From Parcubacteria group bacterium GW2011_GWB1_42_6 (GTDB lineage Bacteria > Patescibacteriota > Minisyncoccia > Portnoybacterales > GWB1-42-6), in the NCBI GenBank assembly GCA_000997475.1, contig LCEC01000012.1, positions 1 through 25,830 on the forward strand: a DNA stretch of 25,830 nt, in the 5' to 3' direction. Below the pieces are notes generated by a model. The model ran no database searches. It saw only the letters and a program-made list of their open reading frames with translations, and was not told where the DNA came from. The position numbers were made by a program, and so were the translations under genes. Positions 16,410 to 25,319 of this stretch are shown in pieces; the first letter of the stretch is position 1; every line of letters starts with the position of its first letter.

Positions 16410-18674
16410 TCACCTCGCAATCAACCCTTTCAATCTTCCCGCGATTTTCTGGCCGCGATAAGAAATTGAACTTTTTACCGAGCTGACGATCCCCGTTTTT
16501 TCTTCATAAAGAGGCATCAAGATAAAAAACTCGCTGCCCTTGCCCTCGCCTTCCGAAGCCGCCCCGATTTCCCCTTTTTGTTCTTCAAGAAGGCGCTTGG
16601 CGACATAAAGGCCGATCCCCGTTCCTTCGGTGTGGTAATGCGCCGCCTCGCTCCCCCGCACGAATTTTTGAAAAAGGATCGCGATTTCTTCCCGCCGCAT
16701 TCCCATTCCCGTGTCTTTGACGGCCAGCCGCACGTTTTTTCCTTTTTCTTCAAAATAAACTTCCACTTCGCCCTCTTTGGTGTATTTCACGGCATTATCA
16801 ATCAGATTCATCACCACTTGCCTCAATTTTTCTTCATCGCCCAAAATAAAATATTCGCGGCCGGGATCCTTGAATTTGAGATTAATGTTTTTTTCTTCGG
16901 CTTCGGGCGCCAATTCTTCAACAACGCTGGCCGCCATTTGCGCCAAATCCATTTTTTTCATTTCCAGCCTGATTTTGCCACTTTCAATGTGCGAAAGATC
17001 AAGCAAGGCGTCCACCAGCCTTATCAATCGTTCGGCGCTCTCGTATGTTTTTTTTAATTTGTCTTTCACCTCATTGCTTATCTGGCCGTAAGTCCCCTCA
17101 AGCATCATCGAAACAAATCCTTTGATGATTGAAAGCGGAGTGCGAAGCTGGTGCGAAGCGATGGAAATAAATTCCGTCTTGGCCTTATCCAACTGCTGGA
17201 GCTTGATGTTGGCGTTTTTGAGTTCGGCCGTTTGGCGATCGACTTCTTTTTGAAGGGTTATGGAGAAATTTTTCGTTTCTTCATAAAGCTCGGCGTTCTT
17301 TATGGCCACGGCCGATTGCGCCGCAATCGCCCTTAAAGTTTCCAGATCCTCTTCATTATACATATCGCCCGATTCTTTGGCGCTCAAAACGATCAAGCCC
17401 AAAGTTTCGCTTTTCAAATTCAAAGGCATCATTATCGCCACATTCTTTTTAATCAAAAAATCCAGCGCCGCCGCGTCTTCCGGCCGCAAACCGGTTTTAA
17501 GTTCTTCAACTATAATCGGCTCCGAATATCTGAAAAGCCTGTCAAAAAGAGATTTATTTTCCAAAAACAACCTCTCGTCCCCCAGCTGAAAACCATTGTT
17601 AAAAGCAGCTTCGTATTTTTCCTCTTTAATATTTTTCACCAAAATCGCCGTGGCTTTGGTATGAAAAGAGCTCACCAAAGTAGCCGAAATAAATCCGTAG
17701 ATTTTGTTGATATCCAGAGTTGATCTCAACCGATCGCCCAAACGCACCAGCACCTGCCGGCTGTCATAAAGCGAAGTGAAAAAATATTTGTTGGCGAGAT
17801 AGTAATAATAGTTTCTAACGCTCGAAAACGCCGGCAAAGCCGCCACTAAAATCAACAAATTCACCCAGTTGGAAAATTCCGCAAACCTCCCGAAATATCT
17901 TTCAAAGGCATATTGCACCGCGAAAGCAAAAATTAAAATGGTAAAAACGGAACTTAATATAACAGACCACTTTCTCATCACAAGCTTAATATCCATAAGG
18001 CGATGAACAACAATCGCATAGGCGATTAAAACAGAAAAGACTAATGGAGCAATTAACGAAATAGGATAAATTCCTATTTTATAGGCTGGCAGATAAGCCG
18101 TGCCGCCAATCAAATTGAGAATAGCGAAGGCAACAACATAATATGTTATTCTATGTCTTTCTATAACCGAGTTCGATTCTTGGAAATAACGATAAAAATT
18201 ATAAAGCAGGGCAAAAATATAAAAGAAAAAGAAGATTAAAAAGAAATGATGAAGTAATTGAGCAATAGTGTGGGCGCCCCATTTATAATGATAAACTCCC
18301 GAAACAAAATAATCAGTTCTGCTTAGAAATAAAAATACTACCGATAAAATGTAAGAAATAGCCAACATCATCTTTCTGATTCTATTGGAATGAGTTACCA
18401 GAAGGCTAAAATGATATTGAAAAGCCGGCATGAATACCACCCCCAAATAAATAAACCTGTCCCAAAAAACAATACTTTCGTCTCTATTACTGATAAACAT
18501 CATAAATGTGCCAAATTGCCAAATCCCAAAAACAATTGTTACTATAAAAAACAACCTATTAATAGCTACGTCCCATTTTTTCAAAAAAACCACAACCCCT
18601 AATCCTAAAATAAAGACTGCGCTAAGGAGTGGATAAAATTGAGCTAAAGATAGAGAAGAGCCGAACATGTTCAA
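16410..18674 (-). CDS. Orphan membrane sensor histidine kinase (multi-TM, GAF, HisKA, HATPase)
   Basis: This is a 754-residue sensor kinase. The N-terminal 250 residues contain about seven hydrophobic helices (histidine-kinase N-terminal 7TM type), and two more hydrophobic stretches lie at about 237-257 and 270-285. A GAF-like domain (about 310-465) and a coiled-coil linker (465-500) follow. The HisKA domain has the phospho-acceptor His508 in SHQLRTPLS. The HATPase domain has an N box (QVVMNLIDNAVKYT), G1 box DTGMGM (654-659) and G2 box GTGIGLYVAKRLL. All catalytic motifs are intact. No response regulator is encoded in the window, so its partner is elsewhere. The signal is unknown; a multi-helix sensor plus GAF suggests a membrane and a cytosolic input. 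Confidence 0.92.
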   Translation of the reverse strand: MNMFGSSLSLAQFYPLLSAVFILGLGVVVFLKKWDVAINRLFFIVTIVFGIWQFGTFMMFISNRDESIVFWDRFIYLGVVFMPAFQYHFSLLVTHSNRIRKMMLAISYILSVVFLFLSRTDYFVSGVYHYKWGAHTIAQLLHHFFLIFFFFYIFALLYNFYRYFQESNSVIERHRITYYVVAFAILNLIGGTAYLPAYKIGIYPISLIAPLVFSVLIAYAIVVHRLMDIKLVMRKWSVILSSVFTILIFAFAVQYAFERYFGRFAEFSNWVNLLILVAALPAFSSVRNYYYYLANKYFFTSLYDSRQVLVRLGDRLRSTLDINKIYGFISATLVSSFHTKATAILVKNIKEEKYEAAFNNGFQLGDERLFLENKSLFDRLFRYSEPIIVEELKTGLRPEDAAALDFLIKKNVAIMMPLNLKSETLGLIVLSAKESGDMYNEEDLETLRAIAAQSAVAIKNAELYEETKNFSITLQKEVDRQTAELKNANIKLQQLDKAKTEFISIASHQLRTPLSIIKGFVSMMLEGTYGQISNEVKDKLKKTYESAERLIRLVDALLDLSHIESGKIRLEMKKMDLAQMAASVVEELAPEAEEKNINLKFKDPGREYFILGDEEKLRQVVMNLIDNAVKYTKEGEVEVYFEEKGKNVRLAVKDTGMGMRREEIAILFQKFVRGSEAAHYHTEGTGIGLYVAKRLLEEQKGEIGAASEGEGKGSEFFILMPLYEEKTGIVSSVKSSISYRGQKIAGRLKGLIAR

Positions 18675-18713
18675 AACTTAATTTTACTTTTTTATTTTAA
18701 CACACTTTCGACC

Positions 18714-18760
18714 AAAAATAAAAAGCAGTCAATTCTTTGTTGATTTTTTGAATTGACTGC
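18714..18760 (-). terminator. Terminator of the reductase-like gene
   Basis: The perfect 11-bp stem GCAGTCAATTC/GAATTGACTGC (18725-18735 with 18750-18760) is followed on the minus strand by TTTTTATTTTT. It isolates the gene upstream of the histidine kinase. Confidence 0.85.
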
Positions 18761-18773
18761 CTTGTTTATTTTT

Positions 18774-19982
18774 TTAGAGCATGAAAGTCCTCGAACTTTC
18801 GAGAATTTCCTGCATTTCAAAATATTTTTTAGACTCTTCCCACTTGTCTCCTGACAAATTCAAACTTGCGACCGGCTTGCCGAAACAAGTCGGCTCCGGC
18901 AAAGCAAATTTACCTTTGCCGTTTCCCAAGAACTCGCGGAGAACCTCCATATTGGCTTCATTAATCTGAAACCAATCGATTTTCCTCAGCTTGGGATTAG
19001 TCGAGATAAGAAATGTTTCGCAGAAGCAGCCCCAAGTGACAAAATTTGTCAGCCTCAGCAACCACGGCGTGATCGGTTGCAACACGTGCTTTAATTCTCG
19101 ACTGAAACCAATGCCGGCATCGATTCTCACAACTTTATCCGAAACCCGACGAAACATCTCGGGTGTCATGCAGGTAGGTTCAGACGGATCGATAATAAGC
19201 AACTGTCTACCCGGCTTTCTCAGAAGCTCAATTCTTTTCGGAGTCAACAGACACCAGGGAGCGCTATTACACGCTATTACCATGTCAACCTTACCCACAC
19301 TCTCGAAAGAAGTACAAATATCGAGGTCAAATTCCCTTTTTAATCTTTCCAGAGCTTCTTTCCTTGAAGATATCGGATTGCCGATGCCAATAACTTTGGC
19401 GCCTAACCGTGCAGCAGAGCGGAAACTTATGTTTCCCAAAAACCCATAAGGCGCGATAACAAGCACCTTGGAAAATTCGGGAATAAGCCCAAAACGTTTG
19501 AACGCGTCTCGAATTCTTTCCCAGAGCAATAGGCCGGTAAAATTATCTCCCAGCGTGAAAGTCACGCCCGGATAGAGCTTTTTCAATTCTTCCCAGATGG
19601 GAAGCCGTTTGGTTGCCGCTGCGTACAAAATTGTATCTGCACCCATACCAACTGCGATTCTTACAGCCTCTCTAAACTGCATGCAAGCCCTTTCAAGGCT
19701 TTCCTTTGTAGCAGTATTTCGATCGATGTCTTTGGTCAAAGACCCAATCATAAAAAGACGGAATCTCTCACCCCCCCAAATATATCGAACCCAAGAAAGG
19801 ACATCTGGAAGATTTTTTTCACTCCAAAATCCAAATCTCCGAACATCCGGCTGATCCCTATAAACAGAGATCGCGGCCGCTTTTATCTGCTCGGAACAAT
19901 CAACTTCTCTCAACAGAAGCCTGATTGAACGAGCAAATAAGAAATAGAACAGAAACTCAAGAATATCGAAAATTTTCTTCAT
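18774..19982 (-). CDS. NAD(P)-binding oxidoreductase resembling acyl-ACP reductase
   Basis: The 402-residue protein has a hydrophobic N-terminal segment (4-19), then a region with FTLGDNFTG (142-150) that resembles the TGN-x-T motif of cyanobacterial acyl-ACP reductases. A Rossmann fold begins KVLVIAPYGFLGN (172-184); the usual Gly-rich GATGSIG reads APYGFLG, so cofactor binding may be altered. VDMVIACNSAPWCLLTP, PGRQLLIIDPSEPTCMTP and WGCFCETFLIS match the order of conserved blocks in that family. If correct it would reduce an acyl or aminoacyl thioester to an aldehyde. The start has GGAGG seven bases upstream and a promoter. It opens the accessory region. A shikimate-dehydrogenase-like Rossmann protein of other function is the alternative. 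Confidence 0.5.
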   Translation of the reverse strand: MKKIFDILEFLFYFLFARSIRLLLREVDCSEQIKAAAISVYRDQPDVRRFGFWSEKNLPDVLSWVRYIWGGERFRLFMIGSLTKDIDRNTATKESLERACMQFREAVRIAVGMGADTILYAAATKRLPIWEELKKLYPGVTFTLGDNFTGLLLWERIRDAFKRFGLIPEFSKVLVIAPYGFLGNISFRSAARLGAKVIGIGNPISSRKEALERLKREFDLDICTSFESVGKVDMVIACNSAPWCLLTPKRIELLRKPGRQLLIIDPSEPTCMTPEMFRRVSDKVVRIDAGIGFSRELKHVLQPITPWLLRLTNFVTWGCFCETFLISTNPKLRKIDWFQINEANMEVLREFLGNGKGKFALPEPTCFGKPVASLNLSGDKWEESKKYFEMQEILESSRTFML

Positions 19983-20069
19983 TGTCAGCCTCCAGTGAAT
20001 TCATTCAATGTTCAATGTAACAAATGGGATATTCGATTTTATAAGAACTTGTTTATTAACTAATAGATA

Positions 20070-20098
20070 AGTCTAACACCGAAAAACCACTTTGTCAA
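20070..20098 (-). promoter_or_regulatory. Promoter of the reductase-like gene
   Basis: On the minus strand TTGACA (20093-20098), a 17-base spacer and TAGACT (20070-20075) lie about 90 bases before the start codon at 19982. Confidence 0.6.
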
Positions 20099-20204
20099 GA
20101 CTTGCGCATTTCGTTTCAATTTTACTCAAAATCATTCAAATCCGTCCAATTCAGACGAAATTTTTCTCACTTGAATCATAACATTTTTTTGAACAATAAA
20201 AAAC

Positions 20205-20233
20205 TTGATTCTGGCTAAATAATCTTTTATAAT
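20205..20233 (+). promoter_or_regulatory. Strong promoter of the synthetase-like gene at 20281
   Basis: TTGATT (20205-20210), a 17-base spacer and a perfect TATAAT (20228-20233) predict a start near 20,240. The 298-base divergent region 19,983-20,280 holds this promoter, the opposing one and no gene. Confidence 0.75.
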
Positions 20234-20264
20234 TTGGTAAGTTATTTAACAATCACTTACCAAA
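20233..20264. promoter_or_regulatory. Inverted repeat over the transcription start, candidate operator
   Basis: TTTGGTAAGT (20233-20242) and ACTTACCAAA (20255-20264) are perfect inverted arms with a 12-base gap. The left arm begins at the -10 box and covers the predicted start site. A dimeric repressor could block transcription here, or a short hairpin could form in the leader. Confidence 0.55.
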
Positions 20265-20280
20265 AAAAGGCGAGAGAAAA

Positions 20281-21438
20281 ATGAAAAAGAAGATTTATTC
20301 GACCGGCGCAAATAATGCCATCAACAGAATTGAAAAAGAAATAGGATCCTTGGGATTATCCAAAATAATATCAAAAATCCCGAACTCCGATCTGCAAACT
20401 CTGCTTTTGGAAGCATTTAAGAACAGGGCCGAATCAATAAAGCCAAACGATCTGATGAATTCTTATCTAATCAACCCGTATTTGGGCGTCAGCGAATTAG
20501 ATCAACGAGAAATTATCAAGTTTGATTCGCTGTTCTATGAAGCCGTTCCGAAAGAGTTTTCAGCCGTGGAGCTGTCTCTGGTCTGTCCCATTGGAATTAA
20601 CAGTGTTCTCGCGAAAATCAACCAGAATAATGTTCTTTCAACAATTCGAAATCTGGAAGTTATCGGAGATCCCACCATCGCTTTGGCTCTTGAATGCGCC
20701 GCTCGCAGAAAACAAGCCATGAAAGATAATCCCAGAAGCAATTTCCAAGCTAATCTCGCGACAAGCCAAAGGCTTTTGCGTCTTCAGCCCTTCGATAAAT
20801 CACTGGGATATATGCAGCACTTCAAGTGTTTCGGAATGTGCACTGCGGGAAGAGATTGCGGCCATGAAAAATTCCAAATTGAATCCCTAAAAAAACACAT
20901 AAAAACTTATCTCGAATTCATACGACTTATGAATAGAGACTGTTTCGGAGTTAACGAGATAGAGGTTTATCTGTCGGATATTCGGATAATGGAAGAAATC
21001 ATCCGCATTTTTTCAATCGACCGGAAAAAAGTGATGGAAAACACCCAAAATCCGTCCTATTGCGTCTTCGCCGAAAACAAAATTGGTCTGGCCGAAACCG
21101 TGCCGGATATAACCGATCTGGACCAAAAAAACTTGGACAAATATGGAATCAATAAACACCTCTTCCAGCTGATTAAGTTTCAGAAAACGGTTTTAGATCC
21201 TTTTCGCAAAACATATCCCGAAATGGCTTTTGGTTTTGATTTGGCCCGGATTGCCGGAATAGGATACTATGAAAATCATTGCTTCCACATCTACGGCAAA
21301 AACAAATCAGGGTTGAGAATTCAGCTTGCGGACGGAGGATTCACCGATTGGACAAAGAAGCTCTTGAATAATAAAAAAGAAGCGCTCCTGACCAGCGGGT
21401 TCGGAGCGGATCTTTGCCATAAAATGTTCAGGCGCTGA
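20281..21438 (+). CDS. Possible HisRS/HisZ-like class II synthetase relative
   Basis: I cannot name this 385-residue family. Several blocks fall in HisRS/HisZ order. LSLVCPIGINSVL (99-110) is followed by LSTIRNLEVIGDPT (119-132). HFKCFGMCTAGRDCGHEKF (180-198) sits where motif 2 and its following segment lie. FGFDLARIAGIGYYENHCFHIYG (317-339) resembles the HisRS RGLDYYTG block. LADGGFTDW (349-357) resembles GGRYD, and TSGFGADL (371-378) falls where motif 3 lies, but without its usual Glu-Arg. No anticodon-binding domain follows. It therefore probably activates or binds a histidine-like ligand, or is regulatory like HisZ, instead of charging tRNA. Four Cys/His residues cluster at 183-195 (CFGMC ... 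CGH), a possible metal site. The promoter and operator-like repeat suggest control. It converges on the S66 gene with a three-base gap. Confidence 0.4.
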   Translation: MKKKIYSTGANNAINRIEKEIGSLGLSKIISKIPNSDLQTLLLEAFKNRAESIKPNDLMNSYLINPYLGVSELDQREIIKFDSLFYEAVPKEFSAVELSLVCPIGINSVLAKINQNNVLSTIRNLEVIGDPTIALALECAARRKQAMKDNPRSNFQANLATSQRLLRLQPFDKSLGYMQHFKCFGMCTAGRDCGHEKFQIESLKKHIKTYLEFIRLMNRDCFGVNEIEVYLSDIRIMEEIIRIFSIDRKKVMENTQNPSYCVFAENKIGLAETVPDITDLDQKNLDKYGINKHLFQLIKFQKTVLDPFRKTYPEMAFGFDLARIAGIGYYENHCFHIYGKNKSGLRIQLADGGFTDWTKKLLNNKKEALLTSGFGADLCHKMFRR

Positions 21439-21441
21439 CGA

Positions 21442-22452
21442 TCAAACAAACGCAAAAAGGTTCTTTCTGGAATCAAGAACGACATCACGGCCGTATCTGA
21501 TTGTAATAATCGGATCCGTGTGCCCGATATTCGTGTTAAATAATATCGGGTACTTTTTTTTGCCGGAATATTTGATAATCAATTCTTTCAATCTTTGAGT
21601 TTCTTCGGATGTGTAATCCGCCGGCCTGCCGACAACTAAGCCCGTTATTTCATTGAAAAAATCCATGTTGTCCAAATCGGTCAACAACGCGTCCACCGCC
21701 CCTTCGTTCAATTCATCGGCTTTTAATATATCAAGAAAATAAACCTTTCCTTTGGGATTTATCCAATATTTCGTTCCCGCGAGATGATTGATGGACAAAA
21801 TCGCGCCTCCCGCGATTTTCCCTTTCGCGGTTCCTTTTTTCAGCCATTCGTAACCGGTATTTTTTTCAAGTTTTCTGGCTCTGGTCAAATCGGTTTTCTT
21901 AAACCAATCTAGAAGTTCGCTGGTCCATAATTCCGAGGCCTGAATTTCATATTTTTTTTGATGATTTTCAGCCGAAAGTTCTCTATTGAAATAATCCAAG
22001 GTATAATCCAGAATTTTGGGAAATTCCCCGAATTGCGTCATAGCGCAAGGGCCATAATAAGTCGCCAAATTCGCCTGAGTGTGCAAAGCAAAGTGAAGAA
22101 CGGTTATATCCGAATACCCAATGAAGATTTTCGGATTTTTTCTGATCAGTCCGTAATCGAGATGCTTTATCAGGTGATTGCTGTTATTTCCTCCTATTAT
22201 GCACATTATCATCTTGATTTCCGGATCTAAAAACATGGAATGGATATCATCAATACGGTCTTCAACGAAGCTTGAAATATAACCGGAATTTTTCATCGCG
22301 TTTTTACCTATCTTGACTTTATAGCCCAAGCTTTCAAGAGTTTTCTTGGCGTTTTCCACCCGATGAGGCGCAAGACCGCCCACTCCGGCCGAAGGACTGA
22401 TAAAACCCACCGAGTCTCCCTTGCGAATTTTTTTTGGAATTATCAAGGCCAT
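21442..22452 (-). CDS. S66-family serine carboxypeptidase, MccF-like
   Basis: S66 includes LD-carboxypeptidases and MccF, which cleaves microcin C-type peptidyl or aminoacyl nucleotides for self-immunity. The 336-residue protein has the MccF-type nucleophile elbow IIGGNNSNHL (Ser91) instead of the GGYG form of cell-wall LdcA, then NPKIFIGYSDITVLH (106-120) and YYGP (132-135). The triad His is His311 in NIGHTDPIITI. The triad acid position in YFLD (Asp241) is Asp where Glu is usual. No signal peptide is present, so it is cytoplasmic. It is last in a run with two methyltransferases and a synthetase-like gene, a context that favours immunity or maturation over peptidoglycan recycling. Confidence 0.85.
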   Translation of the reverse strand: MALIIPKKIRKGDSVGFISPSAGVGGLAPHRVENAKKTLESLGYKVKIGKNAMKNSGYISSFVEDRIDDIHSMFLDPEIKMIMCIIGGNNSNHLIKHLDYGLIRKNPKIFIGYSDITVLHFALHTQANLATYYGPCAMTQFGEFPKILDYTLDYFNRELSAENHQKKYEIQASELWTSELLDWFKKTDLTRARKLEKNTGYEWLKKGTAKGKIAGGAILSINHLAGTKYWINPKGKVYFLDILKADELNEGAVDALLTDLDNMDFFNEITGLVVGRPADYTSEETQRLKELIIKYSGKKKYPILFNTNIGHTDPIITIRYGRDVVLDSRKNLFAFV

Positions 22453-22462
22453 ATATTTTAAT

Positions 22463-23338
22463 TTAATTTGTTATTTTTTCAAAACTATAAACAAAACAAC
22501 CGGGCCTTATCGCGATTAAACCGTCCTTGCGTTTAAATTTTAAAAAATATTTTTTTAATTCGCTTAAAACTTCTTTCTCCCGCAAAGAGCGGTTAAAAAA
22601 AGTTTCCATATGAAAATTCATGAAAATCTCCAGCGCTTCATCTTGCGATTTATAGATTATTGGCTCGCCTTTCAAATGCCTGATATCCAGTTTTATTATA
22701 CCTCTTTTTTGCAATTTTCTTAAAGAATAGTTTATAAATCTTTTAGAGGGGCTTTGAATTTTATTTTGAGAAAAAATCGGCAAATTTTTTTTCCACTGCC
22801 TTATGAGTATTTTTTGTTCGTCGGAAAGCGAATCAAAATGAATCAAAAAAAATTTAGACCTCTTTTCCATATTGCAAAGAACCATCTTCTCCATCAAATT
22901 GCCGATCCTCTCCTTGCCCGCGGCTAAACCCAATCTGGAAATCATCTGGTGAACAGCATGAGAAAAACTCCACAAAGAGAAAATAAAATCATATTTTTCC
23001 TCTGCCTGCTCTAAATATTCCAAACCATCGCAACATTCAAATTTCAAATCTCTGCGATTCGGAAAATTTTCCTTGGCATTTTTTATCATTCTTCGACTTA
23101 AGTCAACCAGACAAAGCTCGGAAAAATCAGCTCGATCCAAAAATATTTTTGTGGCCCTCCCGTTTCCGCACCCTATCTCAAGGGCTTTTTTCATCTTGCC
23201 CTTGGGTATATTGCTCGCAAATATTTCCAAATCGGTTTTTCCTCTAAAAATATAGTCCCTAAGCAGCCGATTATAATATTCGGGATCCACATATTCCTCC
23301 ATTGTATTTTTTATGTTTAACCACGGATAATTTTTCAT
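22463..23338 (-). CDS. SAM-dependent methyltransferase (class I), first of two
   Basis: The 291-residue protein has SAM motif I ALEIGCGNGRAT (52-63), an acidic motif II region with LVDLSRRM (77-84), and FECCDGLEYL (100-109), followed by YDFIFSLWSFSHAV in the motif IV position. The C-terminal half is basic and unlike common families; the substrate is unknown. Its ATG overlaps the stop of the upstream methyltransferase by four bases (ATGA), and the S66 gene starts ten bases downstream, so all are probably one operon. Confidence 0.8.
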   Translation of the reverse strand: MKNYPWLNIKNTMEEYVDPEYYNRLLRDYIFRGKTDLEIFASNIPKGKMKKALEIGCGNGRATKIFLDRADFSELCLVDLSRRMIKNAKENFPNRRDLKFECCDGLEYLEQAEEKYDFIFSLWSFSHAVHQMISRLGLAAGKERIGNLMEKMVLCNMEKRSKFFLIHFDSLSDEQKILIRQWKKNLPIFSQNKIQSPSKRFINYSLRKLQKRGIIKLDIRHLKGEPIIYKSQDEALEIFMNFHMETFFNRSLREKEVLSELKKYFLKFKRKDGLIAIRPGCFVYSFEKITN

Positions 23339-24174
23339 TTTCTGGCAACAATAAGAATATTCATCCCTTTATTAACCAAACTTGATAAGCCGTTAAAAGC
23401 CATCTCGATTTCCACGACTTCTTTGAAAAATACGGGATCGTTTTCCAGGGCCTTTGAAATTGTGCTTCTTTTTTTATTTTTTGAATCAAAATCTTCAGCT
23501 CCCGGTTGCACAAAAACAGGAACGCCGAAAGAAGTTATGTCGCGAAATCCCGAATTTTTGAATATTTCTTCCAAGGTTTCTTTCGAAAAAACTTTTAATT
23601 CCGGCACCTTGGCGCCCCATTTAACGATGTGCCTGCGCTTTGTGTTTTTAATTTCGCTAACGGAAGCTAAGCTATTTATTTTCGATGTTAAAGCGTTGAA
23701 GAAGTTTTGCCCCATCACAACAGCCAATCCCCCCTTTTTAATAATCCTATAAAGATTACCAGCCATTTTTTGAGGAGACAGAAGAAAGCTTATGGGATTA
23801 TAAATACTAATCGCATAATCCGCCGATTCATTCGGCACGGAATCCATTTTCTCCAGATCACCCTTAATAATCTTTACATTGTTTAAAAGGCCTTCTTTTT
23901 TAAAATTTTGTTCCGCCTTGGCAAGCATATCATCGGAATTATCAAACAAAATAAAATCACAATCTTTATAAATTTTATTCAATTTCACAATCCAGCGACC
24001 CGTTCCTCCTCCCGCGTCCAACACGACTTTTCCTCGGCAACCATTTTTAGGAATATAATTTTTGATAATCCGCAGAACAATTTCATCGGAAAGTTTCCAG
24101 AAAAATTGATTATCCGCGCTGTCCACATTTCCTGAATAGTTTTTGAAAAAATCTTTGAATCGATTTGAATTCAT
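23335..24174 (-). CDS. SAM-dependent methyltransferase (class I), second of two
   Basis: The 279-residue protein carries motif I VVLDAGGGTGRWI (50-62), motif II ILFDNSDDML, KGDLEKMDSVP and a YAISIYNPISFLL segment, typical of UbiE/Methyltransf_11-type small-molecule enzymes. It lies four bases after the synthetase-like gene and overlaps the next methyltransferase by four bases. The two methyltransferases are only distantly alike, so they are not a recent duplication. They probably act on a shared small-molecule or peptide pathway; the substrate is unknown. Confidence 0.82.
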   Translation of the reverse strand: MNSNRFKDFFKNYSGNVDSADNQFFWKLSDEIVLRIIKNYIPKNGCRGKVVLDAGGGTGRWIVKLNKIYKDCDFILFDNSDDMLAKAEQNFKKEGLLNNVKIIKGDLEKMDSVPNESADYAISIYNPISFLLSPQKMAGNLYRIIKKGGLAVVMGQNFFNALTSKINSLASVSEIKNTKRRHIVKWGAKVPELKVFSKETLEEIFKNSGFRDITSFGVPVFVQPGAEDFDSKNKKRSTISKALENDPVFFKEVVEIEMAFNGLSSLVNKGMNILIVARK

Positions 24175-24178
24175 ATAA

Positions 24179-25291
24179 TTAAGGATGATTTTGATTATGA
24201 ACCCGAGGGAAAACTTTCGCCTCCCAAATAAAGGGAAGCTGTAAAACAGCTTGCACGAATCTCTCTATGCCCATTCCCCAGCCCGAATGAATTTTTGGAT
24301 TTTGAATATCGCGAGATTCTATGTATGGCTTATAATCCCGCATAGAAAGCTTAAAACGATTTGCTTTTGCTTCTGTTTCTTCTCTTGTGCGAACTCTCTG
24401 TCCGCTTCCGATCACTTCTCCGTATCCGGGAAACAAAAAATCGGCATTTTCAGCCAGAAGCTTATTTTTTTCGCATTTTGCGTGATAGAAAGCAACCTCA
24501 TTTTCTATGAAATTAGTGATAAAAACCGGCTGGCCGATCGCCTCTGTAATCAAGACTTCTTCGTATGCGCCGAATTTTTTTATAGTCGGCTGATTGTATT
24601 TAGGATCTCCCGTCTTCTCCTTCAATAGTTTAAACGCGTCGATAAAAGATATCTCTTCAAAAGACTTTAAGCGAGAAAACTCTTTTAAAAGACTCATCTG
24701 TTTTTTATCCAAAAATACCCCTAAATCGCCAATATTATTTTGAATAATATAGCTGACCAGAAACTGAATATATTCTTTTTGAATTATTAAATTTTCCTTA
24801 AAATTTATATTGCCCTCAAACTCGACATGAGTGAATTCGGGAAGATGACGAAAATCAGCTTTTTCCCTCCTAAAGCTCTTTTCCCAACAAAAAACACTCT
24901 GAATTTCAGGATTTGTTATCGCAAATTCAAGATAAAGCTGGGATGATTGGGTTAAAAAGGTTTTGTGATTAAAAAAATTTATTTCAAACGGATCAACATC
25001 GGAAGGAATTGTTCCAGTTAGAGCCCCGGGAGAAGAAATCATTCGCGTTGTAATAGGCAGATCAAATAAAAGCGCACCCCGCAATTTCATAAACTCTGTT
25101 GTCGCCAAAAAGACACTGCTCCAGATTCTGACCAAAGATCCCCATTTTTTGCCGTTTTGCCTTATTTCAAGATGGCGATTCACTAAAGAACAATCTGGTT
25201 TTAGACCTCTAATTTCCCGAATACAAGGGAAAAAATTATTCCCTTTATAGAATAATCTACCTTTATTTGTCTTATACGGGCCTATAGACAT
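24179..25291 (-). CDS. AsnRS/AspRS-like class II synthetase core without a full anticodon-binding domain
   Basis: From the chosen ATG the protein has 370 residues. Class II motif 2 reads FRREKADFRHLPEFTHVEFE (140-159). The AsnRS-type block VIGSGQRVRTREETE (293-307) precedes motif 3 GWGMGIERF (337-345), and the chain ends at FPR as AsnRS does. Only about 50 residues precede the catalytic domain, too short for a normal OB-fold, as in the archaeal asparagine synthetase relatives of AsnRS. It may therefore make asparagine or activate Asp/Asn for a product, and not charge tRNA. A longer TTG start at 25348 is rejected because that codon lies in the -35 box of the gene's own promoter. It heads a run with two methyltransferases and the S66 gene. 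Confidence 0.8.
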   Translation of the reverse strand: MSIGPYKTNKGRLFYKGNNFFPCIREIRGLKPDCSLVNRHLEIRQNGKKWGSLVRIWSSVFLATTEFMKLRGALLFDLPITTRMISSPGALTGTIPSDVDPFEINFFNHKTFLTQSSQLYLEFAITNPEIQSVFCWEKSFRREKADFRHLPEFTHVEFEGNINFKENLIIQKEYIQFLVSYIIQNNIGDLGVFLDKKQMSLLKEFSRLKSFEEISFIDAFKLLKEKTGDPKYNQPTIKKFGAYEEVLITEAIGQPVFITNFIENEVAFYHAKCEKNKLLAENADFLFPGYGEVIGSGQRVRTREETEAKANRFKLSMRDYKPYIESRDIQNPKIHSGWGMGIERFVQAVLQLPFIWEAKVFPRVHNQNHP

Positions 25292-25319
25292 AAAATGGAT
25301 GGTTAAAACTTTATATGTA

